Source: Silene noctiflora
Lineage: Eukaryota > Streptophyta > Magnoliopsida > Caryophyllales > Caryophyllaceae
Reading direction: 5' to 3'
Length of the DNA stretch: 22,353 nucleotides
NCBI GenBank assembly: GCA_009801015.1
Contig: VHZZ01005886.1
Coordinates: 52,909 to 75,261, forward strand
Below the pieces are notes generated by a model. It had not been told where the DNA came from and made no database searches. It was given only the letters and a program-made list of their open reading frames with translations. Below are positions 1 to 8,513 of the stretch, piece by piece (positions within the stretch are counted from its first letter, which is position 1; every line of letters starts with the position of its first letter). The position numbers and the translations under genes were made by a program.

Positions 1-160
1 CCAACATGTTGCAGTTTCCCGACACCTCATCTACCGTACTAGTTTAATTGGAAGTTGTAATTTTATTTTCAATAATGTTGTAGATATGTATGACCCTATG
101 AGTCGTACGGCTTGTATGTAACTCCTATATTTACGGTTGCCAAAAAAAAAAAAAAAAAAA
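1..160 (+). repeat. possible retroposed 3' end with A19 tract
   Basis: A run of 19 A residues occupies 142-160. It directly follows an AT-rich stretch that reads like an mRNA 3' end, with no open frame of note. A poly(A) tail written into genomic DNA is the usual mark of a LINE, SINE or processed transcript insertion. The left part lies outside the window, so no coding sequence or target-site duplication can be shown. It could also be a simple homopolymer. Confidence 0.25.
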
Positions 161-782
161 CACTTAATTAAAAAATTTATATTTAAGGTAGTGTGGCGAA
201 ATAAAGACAGTTTTCTAGGCTAATGAAAATTCTAAATACAAAGATATAACATATTAAAAATTGGAGTACTAACTGAAGGCTCAGCTATAAGGATCTCCTA
301 ATGTGTGTCCTAAGTACATGCATAAAGAACGCATCTATTTGAGAAAAGATATTAATAACTGTTTCATGAGAGATTTAAAAGATACAAAGTAAATTATTAT
401 GAATTTTCTCATATGTTTCTTAATATATGTCCTTATGAGTTATGACATACTTTAAAAACTAGCTTATCTATTTCAATTATTATATGTACTTTGCAAAGAA
501 GAACCAATTTAAACACTTATCTAACATGATCTGTGCATTGCATGGATTAAAAAAACTAGTTTGCTACCTAAATTCACTCAAAGTGTTGCTATTACGATGA
601 AATACGTTGTAACCAAGGTGTGTCGTTCCTCCATGCTTTCAAAGTTTTAAAACTTTTATTTTGTATAAACTATAAATTATATTATTTGATAATATGATTA
701 TACATATTACAAAAAAATATTTTCAACCGATAGTTATAATAAATACTCTATATAAGTTATAAAATGACGGCCAAAGTGTTGT
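161..782. other. AT-rich intergenic DNA, no gene seen
   Basis: No convincing open frame, RNA gene or bounded repeat was found on either strand. The composition is strongly AT-rich. Confidence 0.5.
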
Positions 783-1136
783 TTAAGAGACCGTGTATGA
801 AGTAAATGAGAAGAACAAGAGAAAAATGATGGGGTAAAACGTTTTTGCTAACATAAAATCATCGTCAATCCAATGAACGGTAACAACACATACAAAAGAT
901 TCACCTAGTTTTGCAGTGCAACAATCAGCTCTTAGATAAACTGCAACAGAAGTTGTCAAAACAGTTTCAAATGCACCCGATTTTGGACCATCTTCAAACA
1001 TGAGGTTCGGGGCCTCCTCTAAGGCCTGAGTCATGAAACTAACGGCTAATTTAGATGTTAGGGTGAATTTTAAGAAACTTTGACCTGGAGATTTAGTCCT
1101 AAAAATGGGTGAATCCAAAATTAGCTTAAAGAGCAT
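783..1136 (-). pseudogene. hAT-superfamily transposase-like fragment
   Basis: This 117-codon open frame on the minus strand is not recognisable as a whole. Its C-terminal third has a string that fits the catalytic-core region of plant hAT (RICESLEEPER/Daysleeper-type) transposases: an Asp-Cys-x-Thr segment (LRADCCTAK, near residue 69) followed about 14 residues later by VTVHWIDDDF. In hAT proteins the corresponding text reads roughly T-x-D-x-W-T ... T-x-H-x-I-D-x-x-W, and the first Asp is catalytic. Here the usual Trp is Cys, and the frame ends in a hydrophobic run that does not belong to the family. No zinc-finger BED domain, no C-terminal dimerisation domain and no terminal repeats are visible. 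It is best read as a decayed fragment; chance similarity is possible. Confidence 0.35.
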
Positions 1137-1480
1137 TCTTGGCTATCCGAATTGAGCCCTTTGGGAGAATAGGTGAGATACACTTTCAGCTTTCCTTTTT
1201 TGATCAAGCAAATTCTATGAAGCTTTTGTGGAGCTTTTGCGGACTATTGTTACTTCAGTTGTGGCTCAGAAACTCCATCAAAAGTTCACCCTTCTATGCA
1301 ATAAAGAAAGAGCAAGTCAAACAAGGATGGTTGTCCAATTAGTTTGCTACTTTATGCTTTATTTTCTTTCCAATTTTTAGTCAGTTTGTGTAAGGTTTTT
1401 GGCATCGTCTTTTTATTATTTGTAAGTCAATATTGGCCTTTAGATGTTGCTTGTACGTCCAGGATTTAAAGGCTTTGGCC

Positions 1481-1487
1481 TATATAA
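1481..1487 (+). promoter_or_regulatory. TATA box of a retroelement-type leader
   Basis: TATATAA sits in a GC-richer context and is followed by a purine-rich leader. Transcription would start near 1513 by the usual TATA-to-start spacing. That would place the hairpin array at 1555-1707 in the first 200 nt of the RNA. An LTR or an endogenous pararetrovirus leader would both look like this. No LTR ends, primer-binding site or gag/pol frame can be tied to it. Confidence 0.4.
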
Positions 1488-1554
1488 ACCAAGGCACCCT
1501 TGTAAACAAATCAGATTAAGTTGAATGCAAAAACAAAGAAAACTAGTTTTGTTC

Positions 1555-1710
1555 TTCTCTTGGTTGTGTGCTTGAGAAAACTTCTTGGCTTAGTGCTGGA
1601 AGATTGGTGCTTTCCTTTGTTGTGTGCTTGGAAACATCATTTATCTTGATCATTGGCTTAGTGCTTTGATCAAGAGACTCTTTTTCCATTGGTTTAGTGC
1701 TTTGGAAGAG
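1555..1710 (+). repeat. array of five hairpins with a common 14-nt loop
   Basis: Five hairpins follow one another. Stems and loops are: TTCTC/GAGAA at 1555-1559 and 1574-1578; CTTC/GAAG at 1581-1584 and 1599-1602; TTTCC/GGAAA at 1611-1615 and 1630-1634; TCTTGATCA/TGATCAAGA at 1644-1652 and 1667-1675; TTCCA/TGGAA at 1684-1688 and 1703-1707. Every loop is exactly 14 nt and fits TTKGYTKWGTGCTK, with GTGCT invariant. The last stem extends to 8 pairs if G-U pairs are allowed in plus-strand RNA, which favours a plus-sense transcript. Stems differ in sequence yet stay complementary, which is the pattern of conserved RNA structure. It lies just downstream of a TATA box. Its function is unknown. Confidence 0.6.
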
Positions 1711-1990
1711 CCTATCCTTGGTTCATTGTTTAAACAGTTTTTGTTTTTGTTCATAAACACATCCATCAATTTAGCAGATCAATTCTTATATTTATTTATT
1801 TTTTATTGTTTTTTAGTTCGTCATTTTAAGGTATGTGTAAATACTTTTTTATTACTTAGATATAAGTTTATTGTATTAAATACTTCCAATGCATCGCTAC
1901 ACAATAAGTAAAAAGCTTTTTTAGTTATGCAAATATACTTGGCCATATTATCAATCATTTTTTGCTTGTTATAAACGAAAGGCATGCATA

Positions 1991-2147
1991 CCTCCAGCGG
2001 GTGTAGACGACAGACATAACCTCTGAATTAAGTTTGAACAGTACACCGTTTGATTGACCTCCACCGGATTGATAGTTTTTAGCAGTGATTCCATGAACCA
2101 TTTCCAAGCGTCTGGTAGAAGTACTGGCTCCCGACGATTTCTTCCAT
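1991..2147 (-). other. exon-like open segment, unrecognised
   Basis: On the minus strand an AG acceptor after a T-rich stretch (ending near 2148) is followed by about 155 bases. They are open in the frame reading RWKKSSGAST and onward, and end at AG followed by GTATGC, a good donor. Codon use looks protein-like (Ser, Thr, Gly and Gln rich). No neighbouring exon or family could be recognised. It may be a captured gene fragment in a transposon or chance. Confidence 0.2.
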
Positions 2148-2159
2148 CTGATATGTAAA

Positions 2160-3005
2160 AGTTTACATATTCTTACCTTGTTGCTCGCATTATTGACAAT
2201 ACCAAAAAAATTGACCGAAATTGGGTCTTTGGTTAAATAACTTTATCGAAGAATTTCCAAATATACTCCCGTGATATTTCTTGGAACTTAGCCTGTTGGC
2301 TACCTTGCACGGTGATGTAAGACGATTGTGATAGATTACATAGTTTATTACGATTAATAAATTTAGTTAGACAAATTCATATAAATAACAAAATTAATAA
2401 CTCTAAATACTAAAATACAATTAGGAGTTAAATAAATGAAAATGAAAATTAAATAGGCTCAAACCCCTAACCTTTGGCTTGTTTGGCTAGACCGAACTAG
2501 GCCAACCGTTACGACAATCAAGGGTTTTTTTCCAGGTCGGGCTAGGGAGAGGGCATCACTAGTACAACCCGTGTTTTCATGTTGAATATGTCATGTCATG
2601 GCCCAAAAAAGTCGGGCCATAAAATTTTAGCCCGGCTATTGGGCTAGATCAAACTGGCTCGCCACGTTGGCCAGCTCTTCCCATAGTATCGTGTATCATA
2701 AAGAGAATGATATGTAAAACCCACGTATGCAAGATTCCAAGTAAAACCTTAAAAGGAACAATTTGAGCTGTTTCACTCTTCTGTAACGTGATCAATTCAA
2801 TACTTGATACAATGTCACAATGCGTCACAAGCAACATTCACATCAAACTACAACTACCTTAAACTTACTTATATCACTTGATTACTTTTCCCTACTAATT
2901 ACTCTACGTTTCATTATACATGTTGCATATCACCTAATGTAAAACCGTCCCAAATTTTTGAATTTCTTAGAGATGCTTTTTTTTTTATGTAAAAGCATTT
3001 TATAA
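2160..3005. other. intergenic DNA with GGGCC-rich repeat-like patch
   Basis: No gene was seen. Between about 2460 and 2680 the sequence has recurring GGGCC/GGCCC words (such as GTCGGGCCAT, AGCCCGGC, TTGGGCTAG) in an otherwise AT-rich area. This is typical of dispersed plant repeats, but ends and target duplications could not be defined. Confidence 0.3.
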
Positions 3006-3007
3006 TA

Positions 3008-3207
3008 CTCCCTCCCGATTAATTGTTCTTAATTTTGGCTTAAAGACCAAAAAAAGAGAATGGAGTCAATTACTAAATGACAAGTCGACCAAATTGAGTA
3101 TGAATGATCAAATTGATCATCAAATTCATTCTTAAAATAGAAAGGACAATAGTTGACTGAGACACCCTAAAATAAAATAGGACAACAAATGACCGACACA
3201 GATGGAG
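3008..3207. mobile_element. Stowaway-like MITE (Tc1/mariner type), 200 bp
   Basis: The element begins CTCCCTCCCG and ends with GATGGAG, and each end is flanked by TA (3006-3007 and 3208-3209). The inner arms are imperfectly complementary: AATTGTTCTTAATTTTGG near the left end matches the reverse complement of the ACAACAAATGACCG area near the right end in general layout. Size, TA target duplication and the CTCCCTCC terminus are those of Stowaway MITEs, which are mobilised by mariner-like transposases. There is no coding capacity. Confidence 0.6.
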
Positions 3208-3319
3208 TACTAAATAACTAGTATAAAAAAACGCTTAGTAATTAAATTGTTTATAAAATTTAAGGGATTTTCTCACTTTTACTCTAAATTACGGAGTATT
3301 TAGTTTTTTTAAATTGTTA

Positions 3320-3419
3320 CTCCCTCCACACTCCTATTTTTACCTCATTTCAATAAAATGCTCCTCACATATACTATTAGATAAATGAGGTAAAAACTTA
3401 TGTGCGGATTCGGAGGGAG
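3320..3419. mobile_element. short Stowaway MITE, 100 bp
   Basis: The left end CTCCCTCCACACTCC pairs with the right end terminating CGGAGGGAG, and inside them TTTTTACCTCATTT pairs with AAATGAGGTAAAAA. TA duplications flank both sides (3318-3319 and 3420-3421). The whole element can fold into one hairpin. It sits about 850 bp upstream of the nitrate transporter start, near enough to affect its promoter, though nothing shows that it does. Confidence 0.85.
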
Positions 3420-3421
3420 TA

Positions 3422-4190
3422 TCTTTTTTTGTGTGAAAGAGACTGATTGTCCATAATTATTGGCTACATGCTTTGAAAACGGTATATATTTTTCAAATTA
3501 ATCGTCTTTGCGAGATTTTTGATTTCAAAATAAACTCGTTATTTCTAAATTTGTAGCAGTGAGGAGTTATGTTTAGTTTTTTCTTACCCAATAAACTTTT
3601 ACTGACCATAACTCCCTAATACAAGTTCAAAAGGTAGTAATTCTTTTACTTAAATTCACCAATCTTTACAAGATCTTTGATTTGTAAAAACGTTACCATT
3701 TTCGGAATTTGTAAGTGTAATGAACAATCAAAAGTTTATTTTACCAACTAATGAGTACAACTTAGAAAGCTAAATAGTTGAAAGATATCGTCAACAAGCT
3801 AAGCGTTTTACGACGTTTTCATTTCATATGGTTCAATCGAGACCACATTGGATAATGTTTAATATTGGACAAGGGAGACATAGATACTTATTCCCTGTGT
3901 GCAATTTATCTTTTTACTTTTATTTTTTGCGAGGTAATTTTAATTTAAAATAAGATATGACTAGGATAAAGTAAGGGAGCTACTCGTATATAGTAACAAG
4001 TGGGGACCCCTACAAATGCATGGGCAACCAAATTCGGCGTCACTCGATGACGCCCTAACATTATCAATATTCTAAACCCCTAAAAAATAGTTAAAATTAT
4101 TGATTTCTAACACTGAAAAATCTCTAACAATAAGGTGTTTGGCAAAAAAATAACAAATTAGGAGAAAAAGTTTTCCTACCCCGTTTCTGG
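3422..4190. other. upstream region of NRT2.7, no gene seen
   Basis: AT-rich DNA with no supported frame. It holds the distal promoter of the transporter. No recognised regulatory motif could be singled out with confidence. Confidence 0.4.
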
Positions 4191-4197
4191 CTACGGA

Positions 4198-4209
4198 GTA
4201 TATATATAA
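4198..4209 (+). promoter_or_regulatory. TATA box of the NRT2.7 gene
   Basis: TATATATATAAC lies about 60-70 bases upstream of the ATG at 4269, leaving room for a short leader beginning near 4235. The TATA stretch directly abuts a copy of the recurring word TACGGAGTA (4192-4200). Confidence 0.6.
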
Positions 4210-4268
4210 CAAGCAAGTAGTCAAGTACGTACTCAACACTGGCCATAGTTCATCAATTATTTCCAACC

Positions 4269-7200
4269 ATGCATATACCATACATGGACAACCAATCAAC
4301 AAAACCACCCCTGAAACAACCACCACTTCCGGTAGATGAAGACGGCAAGGCGACCGTCTTCAACCCGATCTCCAGCCACTCACCCCATATGCTTACATTC
4401 CACTTATCATGGCTTTCACTCTTCTCTTGCTTCTTCTCCACCTTCTCCATCCCACCCCTACTTCCTATCATCAGAGCCGACCTGAAACTCACCCCCTCCG
4501 ATATCTCGATAGCTGGGGCAGCCTCTTTTGCAGGGTCCATCTTCTCTCGCCTCCTGATGGGCCCAGCATGCGATATGTTGGGTCCACGTCTCGCCTCTGC
4601 CACCCTCTCCCTTGTCACAGCCCCGACAATCTTAGCCGTCTCCCTCGCCTCCACGCCCCTTTCCTTTGCAATTCTACGCCTTCTGGTCGGCTTCTCCCTA
4701 GGCAACTTTGTTGCCAACCAGTTCTGGATGAGCTCCATGTTCTCAGGACGTGTCGTAGGCCAGGCCAATGCTACCGCGGCTGGTTGGGCTAATACCGGCT
4801 CTGGCATAGCCCAACTCATAATGCCGGTCGCATACACCTTTACCAAATCATGGCGCCTAGCTCTCGTTGTTCCCGCAGTGTTCCAGGCTACAACGGCGAT
4901 ACTAGTCCTAAAATACACGGTAGACACCCCACACGGATACTATAAAGACTTCCATAGGCAAACATTTCCGAAACAAAATGTAACAAAAGTGTTATGGACC
5001 GGGTTGAAAAACTACCGGGGTTGGATACTCGGGTTGCTATATGCAACTTCATTTGGAGTAGAACTTACAATTGATAACATAATAGCTGAATATTTCTACG
5101 ACGAATTTGGCCTAAAGCTGGAGACAGCAGGGGCAGTGGCAGCGAGTTTTGGGCTAGCGAATTGCTTCTCAAGGCCCATGGGTGGAGCCGTGTCAGACTA
5201 TATGGGCCGGAAGTACGGGATGAGAGGGAGATTGTGGAGTTTATGGGTGGGGTTAACGATAGCGGGACTGCTGTGTGTTGGACTTGGACAAGTGAACTCC
5301 CTATGGGGGTCAATTGGAGTAATGTGTATGTTCTCTGTTTTTGTTCAAGCTTCTTCTGGGATGGTCTTTGGTGTTGTTCCTTTTGTCTCAACAAGGTTAG
5401 TATTTCTTCATCGTATGCTTAAATTCTTTGTTTGATTGTTGTGTAAACTTATATGATCGACAATTTGAACTTGCGACCAGAGCGATATATTTTAGAAATT
5501 GGGTTTAATAAAGTTTGTGAACGAAAGGATATATTGCATTGTTGTTATATGGTGAATGATGAATCTTAAGGCTTTCTTGTACTATACTATGATGTAGGAC
5601 ATGTTAGCTTCATTGACAAGGTACCTAGTGTAACCAATAAGCTACATTTCATCTTGTTGATCAAGGTACTAGTGTACTACTTGCTGGAATAGGAGATGGC
5701 TAATCGAATCTAGCGAATGAAAATTTCTTACTGCGATTTGGGAAACAAATTATGTCTGATCTTTGATGAAAATGTAACAGGTTAGCTAGCGGAATTTATG
5801 ATGGTAATTGAAAATACAGTACTAATCAGTCAACTATCGAATTAACTATATGGGTTAAGGGATAGTTTTATACAGTTTGTGATGCTTCTCCTCGCAATAT
5901 ACTCGTAACTATGAGACTTATGTTCATTATACTAACTAATCCAGTGATAATGAAAATGACTAGAGATTGGAATGTTCTTGAGGAAGGTTGTGAGCCTAAA
6001 AACTCAGTAGAGGTGTGCTACACCACTGTAAATGTACATTCCGTCACTCTCAAAAAGGAATACCAAATCAAATGAATTACAGTAGGAGTTAAGTTTTGAT
6101 GTTATTGGTTGCGGTAGACACAAGGGAGATTTATTTGGTAGCACACAAAGAGTAGTATAGTACCCATTAGAAATTTCCGAGAAGTTGCTTGGATTTTGTC
6201 GTAGAGGCCATTACGAATAAGTAGGCTTACGTTAAATCGTATCATTTCCACTTGATACTCCGTACAATACAAATTCTCATTTAAGACGGATATTATCCAT
6301 AACAAGATGAAAATGGATAATACCTCTCTCACAATATGTAAGTGACACCAATCAGTCTTCAGCTTGTGACGAATGGTGCCCGTCACAAACAAGACGTTTT
6401 GTTCTAACAATATTGTCCTACATTCCAACATAAAACAGTTTTGAGGACGTTCATATACCAAATTAATGTAGATATATTAATACCTACGTGGGTAACAGTG
6501 TAAATGAATTTCCATATATACAATACGGTGTATGTTAAAATCATATCATATATAATTCAGCAAAATTTGAAACTAGATATAAGATTTCCGACGACACGGT
6601 TCTCTCTTTTTTTTAAAGAGAATATTAAAATAAAAAAAGAGAAAAAATTAGTATCACATTACTCAAGTCCTATAAGTTATAACTCTCCTCCTATTTTAAG
6701 GCCTTATTCTTTTGGACTGAAACCGTTTGAACTGAACTTAATGGAGCTGAAAATAAGTCCAAAAAAACAGGGCCTAACTATTCTAATAATTTTATTCTTT
6801 TAAATATTTTTTTAAGCTATTAAGAAAATAACATAGAATCAAAAAAACAAAAAAAAAATTACCTAAGTGGAAATGAGAACCGGATACCTGATGTGATTTC
6901 CGAATATAAGGAAAAACTATATATAGTATTACGTAAAGTATATATACGGAAAATCCGTATCGAACAAGAATACTAAAAAAATAAGATTTAAAAAGCTACA
7001 TATCTGATACGGTTTTAAAACCATATCGGGTATCTGATTTTGCCCATCCTTACAAGCTCCACTAATTACGCTTTTACCAATGCCTATATGTCAACCAATC
7101 TGCCGCATAACTTGACATTAATATATCATATTTTTTTGCTTTAGTGTAGCTCGCAAGTTTCTAATCTTCCATCTCATTTATACTCGTATCATATTGCGTC

Positions 7201-7499
7201 CCTAAGCATCTTTTTGCCCAAAATTATAACTGGAAAAACACGAAACCTGCAGGTCACTAGGAGTAATATCAGGAATGACAGGGAGCGGAGGTACAGTCGG
7301 AGCAGTGGTAACCCAACTCGTCTTCTTTTCCGACACCGCAAGGCTCTCAACTCATACCGCCCTTTATCTAATGGGTCTTACCATGCTTATTTCTACTTGC
7401 TCCGTCACACTTCTTTACTCCCCGCAATGGGGTGGTATGTTCTGTGTCCCTTCTCCACCTACCACCTTTGATGATGAAGAATACAACTTACTCGATTAA
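4269..7499 (+). CDS. NRT2.7: high-affinity nitrate transporter, NRT2.7 type
   Basis: The coding exons are 4269-5395 and 7253-7499, giving 457 aa. The split Arg codon 376 (AG|G) joins VPFVST to SLGVISGMTG across a GT-AG intron. It belongs to the nitrate/nitrite porter branch of the major facilitator superfamily. Visible features: N-terminal FHLSWLSLFSCFFSTFSIPP (45-64); the loop 2-3 motif GPACDMLGPR (98-107); the first nitrate signature AGWANTGSG (171-179); the second loop motif SDYMGRKYGMRGR (309-321); and the second signature GMTGSGGTVG (383-392), where the usual Asn of root NRT2 proteins is Thr, as in NRT2.7. Arabidopsis NRT2.7 acts at the seed tonoplast in nitrate storage. This copy lacks the long acidic central loop and acidic tail of the Arabidopsis protein. 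Met6 at 4284 is an alternative start that aligns better with Arabidopsis, but Met1 has A at -3. Confidence 0.92.
6270..6401. mobile_element. diverged MITE related to the copy at 11588
   Basis: The right end, GTCACAAACAAGACGTTTTG preceded by CAGCTTGTGACG, matches the right end of the 168-bp element at 11588-11755 almost base for base. The left end CAAATTCTCATTTAAGACGGATAT is a diverged form of the same inverted terminus. No clear target-site duplication survives. It lies inside the transporter intron. Confidence 0.6.
6700..6774. mobile_element. tiny Tourist-like MITE (PIF/Harbinger type), 75 bp
   Basis: The left end GGCCTTATTCTTTTGGACT is the imperfect inverse of the right end, AAGTCCAAAAAAACAGGGCC. 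TAA flanks both sides (6697-6699 and 6775-6777), the 3-bp target duplication of PIF/Harbinger elements. There is no coding capacity, and it lies within the transporter intron. Confidence 0.55.
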
Positions 7500-8513
7500 G
7501 ATGATCTTGCCCAATATTGCTCATGTTGATATATACGGAGTAGTTATTATATACTACAGTATCATAGTATACCATAGAGTTGATGAATTATTAAGTGACA
7601 AGTATTTGTATCTATACTTTGCTTAAAGACCTTTTCCAAATTTATTCGATGTTATAAGGTGAACTTTTACGTTCTTGTATCTGTGATCATTCTGTCTTTT
7701 GAAATTTAACAGCTGAGTTATACATCTGTGTTTAGACCTATGCATATACGCAACATATGGATACGGCACAATTGATTCTACACACAAATAACCCACCGAA
7801 ATGGCCTGACCTTCAACGTCCTGTAGCATTGTAAATAAGAACCAAAACTCAAGCCAGCTTGTTCAACCAGTAGCTAGCCTGAACTTTGATTAATCGACAC
7901 TAACCCAATACAAAATTATATGACACAAAAATTAACCCCTATTCTAAACTAGGTTGGAAGAAAGGTCACTAGATAGTCGGATACACTAGTAGAAGATTCG
8001 AAGAGGGAAAGAGGGAGAGGATTTTTCTCCCAAATCTTTACTATGGTCAAAGGATTTTAATTTGACATCTAGAAGCGAAAAATCTATCCCTATATTGTTC
8101 CGCACCTTCATTTCCTTCCATCCAATTTATCCAAATCCAACCAAACAACAATTGTCCCCTCCCTGTCTTACCTCCAATTCTCTGTATATAAACAAGGGAT
8201 TAGTAATCTATGTTAACAACTACGGCTCCCATTGAATAGTGGCTAGAAAAGCAAACTTTAACCCCAGAAAAAGACTACATAATATGAACGATTAAAAATA
8301 CCTCCACGGGAGATCAAATTTCAAGTATGATAGACATGATGAAAAACAGGTTAGTCTAGTTTATTTCCGCATAATCAAGGAAAATGACGAGACCAACCAG
8401 CATTCCATGCTCCAAACTATTGCAGACTCCATTAGAAGAATCAATGTCCTACGACTGTCGATCTAGGAGTACCAAAGCAACTAAATAATTCAAAGACATC
8501 GCGTATGTTGACT
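7500..8513. other. region between convergent NRT2.7 and mL41 genes
   Basis: This stretch holds the 3' flanks of both genes. No further gene was seen. Short frames here have no family resemblance. A purine-rich patch at about 7995-8030 and a pyrimidine-rich patch at about 8090-8180 partly complement each other, but do not define an element. Confidence 0.45.

Larger units (their letters stand above)
5396..7252 (+). other. single intron of NRT2.7, 1857 bp
   Basis: The donor is CAACAAG|GTTAGT and the acceptor is CCTGCAG|GTCACT. The intron is AT-rich and holds two MITEs (6270-6401 and 6700-6774). If it were retained, translation would stop at 5435 after 12 non-family residues. The product would be 388 aa, lacking the second nitrate signature and the last membrane spans. 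Confidence 0.85.

Noticed and set aside
4253..4927. 224-codon minus-strand frame over the first NRT2.7 exon
   Set aside because: It is a shadow of the GC-richer transporter exon. It is Arg/Glu-rich as expected from an antisense frame and has no family resemblance.
4269..5435. Treating the nitrate transporter as a 388-aa single-exon gene
   Set aside because: The family continues with SLGVISGMTGSGG, found at 7253 after a clean acceptor in the right phase. The 12 residues after 5395 are intronic.
6102..6461. 119-codon minus-strand frame in the NRT2.7 intron
   Set aside because: It runs across the MITE at 6270-6401 and has no recognisable domain.
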